Position numbers and translations under genes: made by a program | In this document: positions 16,208 through 21,441 of the stretch, piece after piece | Position numbering within the stretch: the stretch's first letter is position 1 | Layout of the letters: each line of letters begins with the position of its first letter | The notes under the pieces: model-generated | Told to the model about the DNA's origin: nothing | The model's input: the letters and a program-made list of their open reading frames with translations, nothing else | The model's database searches: none | Origin: an uncultured Granulicatella sp. | GTDB lineage: Bacteria > Bacillota > Bacilli > Lactobacillales > Aerococcaceae | DNA: 21,441 nucleotides | Assembly: GCA_934193545.1 (NCBI GenBank) | Contig: CAKPVL010000023.1 | Coordinates: forward strand, 1-21,441 | Direction: 5' to 3'

Positions 16208-17266
16208 TTAAACGGTTAATTTGTAATCTTCTGGTTGAATCCATTTTAACACTTTTTCGAATAAATGAACGAATACGATGTTTAACGCGATTGGCGCAAC
16301 GACGAAAATAAGCGTCACAATAACGATATTCATCACACTCCATCCGCCCTCTGCTAAGTTCAACGCATTGATTGGTCCTACTAATCCGCTGAAACCGAAC
16401 CCTGCACTTTGAGGTGTTCCTTGAATGTTAAATAAAGCTGCTAACACACCAAGTACGGCAGATGTACACATCATTGGTAATAAGATTTTTGGTTTTGCCA
16501 ACACATTCGCCATTGACATTTTTGGCGAACCGATGAAATGCGCAATTGCAGTTCCTTTTGGATTCACTTTCCATCCCGCAATCGCAAGGCCAAATCCAGC
16601 TGCACAGATTCCAAGGTTTGCTGCGCCTGAACCTACACCGCTAAGACTAATCGCCACGGCAATCCCTACTGTTGTAAACGGAGAAACGATTAACATACAG
16701 AAAATAACGGCTAATAATAAACACATAATAACTGGTTGTAATGATAATAGCGTTCCGATTCCTTGTCCTAATAATGTTGTTAATGTTTTGATATATGGCA
16801 ATGCAAGACGACCTAGTCCACCTACGACCACTAATAACACCGTTGGAATAACGATAATAGAGTATGCTTTTGCTTTATTGCCAATCCATAAAATAACAGC
16901 TGCTCCTAATGCTGCAGTAAGTCCCATCGTGATGATGTCCCCTGTACCGCTAAAGATAATTCCTTTTACATCAGGATTGAAAGTTGCTACACCGCCTGCA
17001 AATAACACGGCTAATGCAAGTGCTCCTGTTTGAATTGGAGTGAATTTGAAGAATTGGCCGACCATCAATCCGATGATTGCCCCCATTAATGTATTGGCCA
17101 CTTGTGTTGCTTGGATTATCAATTGGCCTTGTGGGAATACTGGTAATAACGCCTTCACTAATTCACCCAGTAATGCTCCAGGGATAAGTGTAACGACCAC
17201 GCCTAATGCAAGTGCGTTAAGGACGTTCATCGTGAACTCTTTCCCGCTGTATTTCTTTTGTTCCAT
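16208..17266 (-). CDS. PTS_EIIC-like (PfoR-type) membrane protein
   Basis: This 352-residue, very hydrophobic protein has about ten membrane segments and many glycines. The loop FTTVGIAVAISLSGVGSGAA and the motif GTAIAHFIGSPKMSM resemble the PTS_EIIC_2/PfoR family. No IIA, IIB or EI-binding domain accompanies it, so phosphotransferase transport is doubtful. It may be a plain transporter for the product or substrate of the adjacent dehydrogenase. I chose the ATG at 17266 (AAAGGTGG upstream). The open frame continues to 17401 but would read through the promoter and element E3. Confidence 0.75.
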   Translation of the reverse strand: MEQKKYSGKEFTMNVLNALALGVVVTLIPGALLGELVKALLPVFPQGQLIIQATQVANTLMGAIIGLMVGQFFKFTPIQTGALALAVLFAGGVATFNPDVKGIIFSGTGDIITMGLTAALGAAVILWIGNKAKAYSIIVIPTVLLVVVGGLGRLALPYIKTLTTLLGQGIGTLLSLQPVIMCLLLAVIFCMLIVSPFTTVGIAVAISLSGVGSGAANLGICAAGFGLAIAGWKVNPKGTAIAHFIGSPKMSMANVLAKPKILLPMMCTSAVLGVLAALFNIQGTPQSAGFGFSGLVGPINALNLAEGGWSVMNIVIVTLIFVVAPIALNIVFVHLFEKVLKWIQPEDYKLTV

Positions 17267-17282
17267 AATACTTCCACCTTTC

Positions 17283-17696
17283 ATAAGATTGGCTTTATTA
17301 TAGCATACCAACCAGCTAGTATTGTGATATTTTCTTGTAAAATCATATAAAAGACCGTAGGTCGTTATATTTTTTTCTGCAAAAATAAAGTTAGTATTCA
17401 TAAAAAAAGATTCGATTACTACGAATCATTACGGATGTTTCCATAATCGCTGTAGTGGGGTACCGGTTCGAGCCTAAGGTCTCTCACCTTCAAAGCTTCA
17501 AAAAGGGAGTAAGGAATAAATTCCTAACTCCCTTTAATTTATCTTTGATACTATCCCCCACCACTGCGATTATAGGATCCGTAAGATTCTTCGTAATCTC
17601 TGTTTATGAGACTTTTATTCGCAGAACGCCTACGGTCTTTTATCATTCAACTTAAAAATATCACTGTGCTGCGAAAGCTAGTAAAGCCAATCTTAT
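17283..17696 (-). repeat. Palindromic structured element E3, 414 bp
   Basis: The 622-base stretch 17267-17888 has no credible gene and is mostly this element. The ends are a perfect 15-bp inverted repeat, ATAAGATTGGCTTTA (17283-17297) against 17682-17696. Further in, ATAAAAGACCGTAGG (17347-17361) pairs perfectly with 17629-17643, and the arms stay imperfectly complementary to about 17460/17560. On the minus strand the centre holds a 15-pair hairpin (17521-17535 with 17502-17516, 4-base loop, one T-T mismatch). It also holds the core hairpin GGT-GAG/CTC-GA-ACC (17465-17488) around AGACCTTAGG, both as in E1. Confidence 0.85.
17297..17302 (-). promoter_or_regulatory. Extended -10 promoter of the EIIC-like gene
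   Basis: The minus strand reads TGCTATAAT (hexamer 17297-17302), about 30 bases before the ATG, with no good -35. It overlaps the left end of element E3, so the element contributes the promoter of this gene. Confidence 0.6.
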
Positions 17697-17794
17697 AAAA
17701 GCTTCGTTATGGTGGGATGAGTTCCAGATAATGTGTGCTTCTAACGGTTTAACGATTAGGCGGGGTTACTCTTAGGAACTTTGCATTGATGAAT

Positions 17795-17826
17795 TTATCA
17801 TATTTGATAATTATCATATATGATAA
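17795..17826. promoter_or_regulatory. Two adjacent 16-bp AT-rich palindromes
   Basis: TTATCATATTTGATAA (17795-17810, one mismatch) is followed directly by TTATCATATATGATAA (17811-17826, perfect). The junction reads TGATAATTATCA, resembling a Fur-family box. It lies downstream of dps and 530 bases upstream of the EIIC-like gene, with no adjacent promoter that I can identify. From 17697 to 17794 I see nothing recognisable. Confidence 0.45.
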
Positions 17827-17846
17827 TTTTCAGAATTTGGGCAAAA

Positions 17847-17873
17847 GAAAAAGGCCGGACAAATTGTCCAGCC
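17847..17873 (-). terminator. Terminator of dps
   Basis: On the minus strand GGCTGGACAA pairs with TTGTCCGGCC (one wobble) and is followed by TTTTTC. It begins 15 bases after the dps stop. Confidence 0.85.
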
Positions 17874-17888
17874 ATGAAGTCTTTAGAA

Positions 17889-18350
17889 TTATAATCCTGG
17901 TGCTTCGTTGATTGTTGCTGTAAGCATCCAAACTAATTTTTCTAATGCACCTTTTGCACCGATGAAGATATCTTGTGTTACATCGTCGCCTTCTTCACCT
18001 GTTACTTCGATTCCTTTTTGGTAAAGGTCGATTAAGTAACGGTATCCTACTAATAAATGACGGATGCGGTCTTCCATGCTGTCGCCGTAGTTTCCTTTAG
18101 CATCGGCAATCTTAGTATTTTCAGCAAATTCACGTAATGTTGAATAAGGTGCGCCACCTAATGTGATTAAACGTTCTGATACTTCATCTAATTGAGCGTC
18201 TAACATTTCCATATGTTGATCCATTAATGGATGCATTGTGATGAAAGTAGCTCCGCGCATGTACCAGTGAGCTTGGTGAACGATTACTGATTGTTGGCTT
18301 AAATCAGCCACTAATTGATTTAATACTTGTTTTGTTTGTTCTTTTGACAT
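17889..18350 (-). CDS. dps: Dps/Dpr-type ferritin-like iron-storage protein
   Basis: This 153-residue protein forms dodecamers that oxidise and store iron and so limit hydroxyl-radical damage. The ferroxidase residues are H28 (in HQAHWYMRG), H40 (TMHPLMD), D55 and E59 (DEVSERL). They show the same spacing, 12, 15 and 4, as Listeria Dps. The N-terminus is short and has few lysines, so DNA binding is doubtful and a Dpr-like role is likelier. The ribosome site is GAGGAGG. It is a single-gene unit with a consensus promoter and a PerR-like operator, so peroxide induction is expected. Confidence 0.93.
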   Translation of the reverse strand: MSKEQTKQVLNQLVADLSQQSVIVHQAHWYMRGATFITMHPLMDQHMEMLDAQLDEVSERLITLGGAPYSTLREFAENTKIADAKGNYGDSMEDRIRHLLVGYRYLIDLYQKGIEVTGEEGDDVTQDIFIGAKGALEKLVWMLTATINEAPGL

Positions 18351-18371
18351 ATAAATTTCCTCCTCTTTCTA

Positions 18372-18390
18372 GTTTAGAATTATTCTAAAC
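18372..18390 (-). promoter_or_regulatory. PerR-like box in the dps leader
   Basis: A perfect 19-bp palindrome contains TTAGAAT-N-ATTCTAA (18374-18388), the 7-1-7 form of PerR boxes seen at streptococcal dpr genes. It lies at the predicted transcription start, between the -10 and the ribosome site, where binding would repress. Confidence 0.8.
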
Positions 18391-18399
18391 TATGTATAA

Positions 18400-18428
18400 A
18401 TTATAGCCCCGTTTCTATGAGTTGTCAA
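18400..18428 (-). promoter_or_regulatory. Consensus sigma-A promoter of dps
   Basis: TTGACA (18423-18428) and TATAAT (18400-18405) on the minus strand are both perfect and are separated by exactly 17 bases. Such a strong promoter fits a gene held down by a repressor. Confidence 0.88.
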
Positions 18429-18438
18429 TAGATAAATA

Positions 18439-18469
18439 CAAAAAAGTGCAGGAAATTTTTCCTGCACTG
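18439..18469 (-). terminator. Terminator of the nucleoside-hydrolase-like gene
   Basis: AGTGCAGGAAA pairs with TTTCCTGCACT, followed on the minus strand by six T. It sits between the stop at 18476 and the dps promoter. Confidence 0.88.
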
Positions 18470-18475
18470 TCATCA

Positions 18476-19414
18476 TTATTTTTTCGCTAAATCGGTGATG
18501 TAGTCGAAGAAGGCATCGCGGTCGACGTGGTAGACAAGATCGACTGGACGGCCATTTTCGGCTTTGACGGTACGGCCACGGCTTGCACCAGCCACGATGA
18601 CGTCACTGTTTACGACAGAACGTTTCACAAGGTCTTCTTTTCCAAATGATGCCGTTGTTAATACGTCCCATAAGAAATATGTTGAATTCGTTACGTAGTG
18701 AGTGAGCGGCGGAACGATGGCGTAACATTGACCTAGGAAGTCAACACCTTCGATGGCACGTTCTCTAGCCCAGCGGTCGCGGACATCAAGAGATAATGGC
18801 ACCATGTTTGTACTTTCAAGCGCCACAAGTTCGATTTGGATGCCTGATTCCCAAACGCGTTTTGCCGCAAATGGATCCCAGTACACGTTCCACTCTGCAG
18901 TTCCGTCGTGTTCAGGGTCTTCCACGTTCCCCATATCAAGGAAAGTTCCACCCATCCAGTAAAGTTTACCGATGTTCTCTTCGATGGTTGGGTCTTGGTC
19001 CAACGCACGCGCTAAGTCCGTTAATGGTCCTACGAATACAAGATCCACTTTTTCGCCCGATTCTTTTAAGGCACGGATTAAATCTTCGTGCGCTTTTAAT
19101 GGTGAGTCTTGCACCGTAATTGGTTTATGTTCGTTTAAGATAGGAAGTGCGTCCACTGTGAAGGCATGCATTCTCCACTCTTTCGGGAATGGGTTCACAG
19201 GGCGTGAGTCTGAAGAAGCGACTTTCAATTGTTTGTCTTTTTCAGAACCGAACTTATGAATAATCTTCTTGCTGGCTTCCACCGCTGGTAATAAATAGCA
19301 GTCTGCTTCGATTACGCCGACCCCTACTAATTCCACGTCTTCCATTTTTAATAGTAAATATAATGATACTAAATCATCTACGCCACCATCGTGGTTTAAA
19401 TAAACTTTACGCAT
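18476..19414 (-). CDS. Nucleoside hydrolase family protein, atypical active site
   Basis: This 312-residue protein of the inosine-uridine nucleoside hydrolase family would cleave the N-glycosidic bond of a nucleoside to ribose and base in the cytoplasm. The N-terminal calcium loop is NHDGGVDD (7-14), keeping D9, D13 and D14 but with N7 in place of the usual first aspartate. FVGPLTDLA (about 127-135) and GTAEWNVYWDPFAA (171-184) match the substrate pocket. In the C-terminal motif, normally HD, it has WD (W249-D250), so the histidine proton donor of classic members is missing. It may belong to a subgroup with another substrate. The ribosome site is AAAGGAG. It is a single gene, divergent from brnQ. 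Confidence 0.82.
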   Translation of the reverse strand: MRKVYLNHDGGVDDLVSLYLLLKMEDVELVGVGVIEADCYLLPAVEASKKIIHKFGSEKDKQLKVASSDSRPVNPFPKEWRMHAFTVDALPILNEHKPITVQDSPLKAHEDLIRALKESGEKVDLVFVGPLTDLARALDQDPTIEENIGKLYWMGGTFLDMGNVEDPEHDGTAEWNVYWDPFAAKRVWESGIQIELVALESTNMVPLSLDVRDRWARERAIEGVDFLGQCYAIVPPLTHYVTNSTYFLWDVLTTASFGKEDLVKRSVVNSDVIVAGASRGRTVKAENGRPVDLVYHVDRDAFFDYITDLAKK

Positions 19415-19456
19415 TTATGAGTTACGCTCCTTTAAAATGGTTTCCTTGCACGCTTT

Positions 19457-19462
19457 ATTATA
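19457..19462 (-). promoter_or_regulatory. -10 element of the nucleoside-hydrolase-like gene
   Basis: The minus strand has a consensus TATAAT (19457-19462) 42 bases before the ATG, with only a poor -35. The rest of the short divergent gap is AT-rich. Confidence 0.5.
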
Positions 19463-19540
19463 CCTAAAAACGAACGATAAAGAAACTATTTTATTTAACG
19501 TTTGGTTTTGTTTTTAGATGCAAACTCTAAACGATTATGG

Positions 19541-19546
19541 TACACT
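19541..19546 (+). promoter_or_regulatory. Putative extended -10 promoter of brnQ
   Basis: TGGTACACT (hexamer 19541-19546) is an extended -10. No good -35 is visible. It lies 36 bases before the brnQ ATG. The ribosome site TAAGG is weak. Confidence 0.45.
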
Positions 19547-19582
19547 GTTTCTAATCATTTTTTAATGTAAGGTTGTGATTCA

Positions 19583-20899
19583 ATGAAAAAGAAATTAATA
19601 GATATTATCATTATCGGTTTTGCCTTGTTTGCCATCTTCTTCGGCGCGGGTAATCTGATCTTCCCACCTTACCTTGGTGTAACAGCTGGGGAAAATTGGG
19701 GAATTGCAACACTTGCATTCTTAATCAGTGACCCACTGTTATCGGTTGTTGCCGTAATGGTCGTCGCTACGCTCGGAGGTAGCGCACTCGCGGTCGGGCG
19801 ACGCATTCACCCTGTCTTTGCAGGCGTCTTGAATGCCATCTGCGTCCTTTTAATCGGACCGATTTTTGCCGTTCCACGTACCGGAGCGTCCACACACGAA
19901 ATCTTCGTACAATCGTATATCCCAGACGCACCACAATGGATGACTTCCCTCGTATTCTTCGGGATTGTCCTCTGGATCACGTACCAGGAAAACTCCGTCA
20001 TGGATGCCATTGGAAAATACTTAACACCGATTTTACTGGTGATTCTCTTCTGTATTTTCGTGGCCGCTATCATTCAACCAGATGCAACATTTGCCCAAAC
20101 AGACGGTACTGGACTTTTCGCACAAGGATTTAAAGAAGGGTACCAAACCATGGACGTGCTCGGAGCGCCCCTCTTGGCCGGAGTCGTGATGAAAGATATT
20201 ACGCGCCGTGGATATTTAAATAAAAAAGACCAATTCAGAATGATGTTCGGCGTCGGAATCGTCGCGTTCATCCTGCTCGCAGTCGTGTACTCAACACTCG
20301 CTTACAGCGGAGCCAGCATGAGTACGGTTATCGACACAACTGCGCAACGTGCCGCAATGCTTACAACAATCGTCAAGAACTTACTCGGTTCTTGGGGACA
20401 ACTCGCGATGGGTCTCGCTGTCTGCTTCGCCTGCCTCACAACAGCGATTGGCCTAACAACCACTTGTGGTCAGTATTTCGAAGAAGTCTCAAAAGGAAAA
20501 TTACAATACAAGAAAATCATCCTTGTCACTGTGGCAGTAGAATTCATCATCTCACTTGTCGGCGTGGATTCACTCATTAACCTAGCCGTTCCAGTGTTGA
20601 CATTCATCTTCCCAATCGTGATTGCACTGATTCTCTTCTCTGCCTTCGACCAATACATTCCGTATGACTGGACGTATCTTGGCGCAGTCATCGGTGCCGG
20701 AATCGTCGGCCTCGTGCAAGGAATCAACACCCTATCACAACTGTTAGGTGGAAACCTACTCGAAGACGCAGCCACTTGGATTGGCACCTTCCCACTAGCC
20801 ACATACGGACTAGAGTGGATTGTCCCAACCTTTACCGGCGCCCTTATCTTCACTATCGCCGCCGCTATCCTAAAACCAAAACAACTCGAATTCGACTAA
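19583..20899 (+). CDS. brnQ: Branched-chain amino acid transport system II carrier protein
   Basis: This 438-residue protein with about twelve membrane segments is a cation-coupled importer of leucine, isoleucine and valine (LIVCS family). The N-terminus FALFAIFFGAGNLIFPPYLG is the family hallmark. ISDPLLSVVAVM and GPIFAVPRTGASTHEI also match. Length is normal. It is a single-gene unit between a divergent neighbour and its own terminator. C-rich third positions are noticeable compared with the ugp genes, which may reflect different expression or history. I do not press this. Confidence 0.93.
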   Translation: MKKKLIDIIIIGFALFAIFFGAGNLIFPPYLGVTAGENWGIATLAFLISDPLLSVVAVMVVATLGGSALAVGRRIHPVFAGVLNAICVLLIGPIFAVPRTGASTHEIFVQSYIPDAPQWMTSLVFFGIVLWITYQENSVMDAIGKYLTPILLVILFCIFVAAIIQPDATFAQTDGTGLFAQGFKEGYQTMDVLGAPLLAGVVMKDITRRGYLNKKDQFRMMFGVGIVAFILLAVVYSTLAYSGASMSTVIDTTAQRAAMLTTIVKNLLGSWGQLAMGLAVCFACLTTAIGLTTTCGQYFEEVSKGKLQYKKIILVTVAVEFIISLVGVDSLINLAVPVLTFIFPIVIALILFSAFDQYIPYDWTYLGAVIGAGIVGLVQGINTLSQLLGGNLLEDAATWIGTFPLATYGLEWIVPTFTGALIFTIAAAILKPKQLEFD

Positions 20900-20929
20900 A
20901 AAAACGGAGCCTCCAGCTCCGTTTTTTTT
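20900..20929 (+). terminator. Terminator of brnQ
   Basis: ACGGAGC pairs with GCTCCGT around CTCCA, with an A run before and eight T after. It starts directly at the brnQ stop and may work in both directions. Confidence 0.88.
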
Positions 20930-20967
20930 ACTATTTGTATAGAATTTTCAAAAAAAATAATGCTCCC

Positions 20968-21008
20968 ACTACAAACTGTAGTATTTTTTCATAAAAAAAG
21001 TTTATAAT
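20968..21008 (+). promoter_or_regulatory. Promoter with TetR-type operator candidate
   Basis: A perfect 6-3-6 palindrome, ACTACA-AAC-TGTAGT (20968-20982), lies where the -35 should be, and TATAAT follows at 21003-21008. Such TACA-N3-TGTA palindromes often serve as self-operators of TetR regulators, and a TetR-type reading frame starts 22 bases later. Confidence 0.55.
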
Positions 21009-21029
21009 AGTTTCTATGAAGATTATTAA

Positions 21030-21320
21030 ATGACTAAAGGAACTAGGAAAAATATTATTAACGCATTTTTGAGACTGGCTTTTAAATTTCCAAATCAATC
21101 GCTTTTTTCGTTTCCTGAGATTGCAACTGAGGCATGTATCGCAAGATAAACAATTTATAAAAAGCATTTTAATAACCCAGAAGAATTAAAATCATATCAT
21201 TTAACATTACCTAAAGAAATGTTAAATGATATATTTGTGACCATGATTTTAGCAACTATACAAGAACTACTATCTACATATTTTGAATTTTATCTAATAT
21301 TCTTTCAAAAATCCCCCTAA
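21030..21320 (+). pseudogene. TetR-family regulator, disrupted by a nonsense codon and shortened
   Basis: One frame runs from the ATG at 21030 to TAA at 21318-21320 with a single internal stop, TAA at 21147-21149. The first 39 residues have a TetR helix pattern: RKNIINAFLRLAFKFPNQS, then FSFPEIATEACIAR. After the stop the frame resumes with TIYKKHFNNPEEL, the recognition-helix end TIYKHF of TetR proteins. The stop falls where family members usually have Q, so a single C-to-T change (CAA to TAA) explains it. Even read through, the product is 96 residues, about half a TetR protein, so the ligand-binding domain is mostly missing. An ATG at 21016 gives only five codons. The methyltransferase gene follows after 16 bases. 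Confidence 0.75.
21194..21232. repeat. 15-bp perfect inverted repeat inside the TetR remnant
   Basis: ATATCATTTAACATT (21194-21208) pairs perfectly with 21218-21232 around a 9-base loop. There is no T run after it, so it is not a typical terminator. Confidence 0.7.
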
Positions 21321-21336
21321 AGGAGAGGTATCTAAA

Positions 21337-21441
21337 ATGTTCATTCAATATCTTATTAATCAATCTAAAAAACCTAGTGGTATTGTAGGCCAGGTGATTG
21401 CGAAAATTTGGACTTCCTATTTTAAAAAGCTTAGCCTTTGG
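21337..21441 (+). CDS. Probable class I SAM-dependent methyltransferase, N-terminus only
   Basis: Only the first 35 codons are in the window. The start MFIQYLINQSKKPSGIVG and the following hydrophobic/basic helix IAKIWTSYFKKLSLW resemble the N-terminal lid segment (PxGxxGxxxxxxW) of a group of small SAM-dependent methyltransferases. The catalytic Rossmann motif would lie beyond the edge, so the call is tentative. AAAGGAGAGG precedes the ATG by a good distance. It follows the broken TetR frame and probably shares its promoter. Confidence 0.5.
   Translation, partial: MFIQYLINQSKKPSGIVGQVIAKIWTSYFKKLSLW

Noticed and set aside
16208..17401. Longer 397-residue reading of the EIIC-like gene
   Set aside because: The first 45 residues would be encoded across the promoter and E3 and do not resemble the family. 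The ATG at 17266 has a strong ribosome site.
17453..17475. T-box-like GGGGTACCGG and tRNA T-arm-like GGTTCGAGCC in E3
   Set aside because: No acceptor stem, anticodon arm, specifier or terminator can be built around it. The match comes from the conserved core hairpin read on the other strand.
17455..17655. 66-codon open frame inside E3
   Set aside because: No ribosome site, no family resemblance, and it covers the hairpins of the repeat.
20931..21167. 78-codon minus-strand frame near the TetR remnant
   Set aside because: It is antisense to the TetR-like frame, low in complexity and without a ribosome site. The plus-strand homology is far more convincing.
1..21441. CRISPR arrays, rRNA, tRNA, prophage or insertion-sequence genes
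   Set aside because: No regularly spaced direct repeats, rRNA or full tRNA cloverleaf, integrase or transposase reading frame was seen on either strand.

Overview
The window looks like the chromosome of a low-GC Gram-positive of the order Lactobacillales. Support comes from strong AGGAGG-type ribosome sites, lipoprotein signal peptides, sigma-A promoters, a methionine T-box in place of an S-box, a PerR-type box on dps, and BceAB-type transporters. A Carnobacteriaceae member such as Granulicatella is my guess from overall gene flavour. I could not test it.

Layout. 55-606 (minus): DUF1697 protein. 753-1001: a large palindromic repeat (element E1). 1123-6499 (minus): a five-gene operon, ugpC-ugpA-ugpE-MBL hydrolase-ugpB, i.e. 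a glycerol-3-phosphate-type ABC importer carrying a beta-CASP-like metallo-hydrolase. 6736-9457 and 9625-12355 (minus): two tandem paralogous BceAB-type ABC transporters, each with its own promoter and terminator and with different promoter-proximal operator-like sites. 12600-15038 (plus): promoter, Met T-box, luxS, metQ-like lipoprotein and MTA/SAH nucleosidase, a methyl-cycle and AI-2 operon. 15144-15245: element E2. 15263-17266 (minus): ketopantoate-reductase-family dehydrogenase with a PTS_EIIC-like membrane protein. 17283-17696: element E3, a 414-bp imperfect palindrome whose left end overlaps the promoter of that membrane protein. 17889-18350 (minus): dps under a PerR-like box. 18476-19414 (minus): nucleoside-hydrolase-family protein. 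19583-20899 (plus): brnQ. 21030-21320: a broken TetR-type regulator. 21337 to the end: start of a probable SAM-dependent methyltransferase.

How the genes work together. The T-box operon couples methionine-tRNA charging to recycling of SAH (nucleosidase, then LuxS) and to methionine uptake (MetQ). The Ugp-type operon probably imports a phosphorylated or glycosyl solute, and the metallo-hydrolase may process it. The two BceAB pairs are likely antimicrobial-peptide detoxification modules lacking a local two-component system.

The most unusual signal is the repeat family E1/E2/E3. Three intergenic elements have largely different primary sequence but share a core hairpin whose stem covaries (GAC/GTC, GGC/GCC, GGT/ACC) around a conserved AGACYYTA-type loop. 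E1 and E3 share a second 15-pair hairpin with a single T-T mismatch at the same position and several compensatory changes. This points to selection on a folded RNA or single-stranded DNA, and I do not recognise the family. No rRNA, tRNA, CRISPR array or intact transposase gene was seen.
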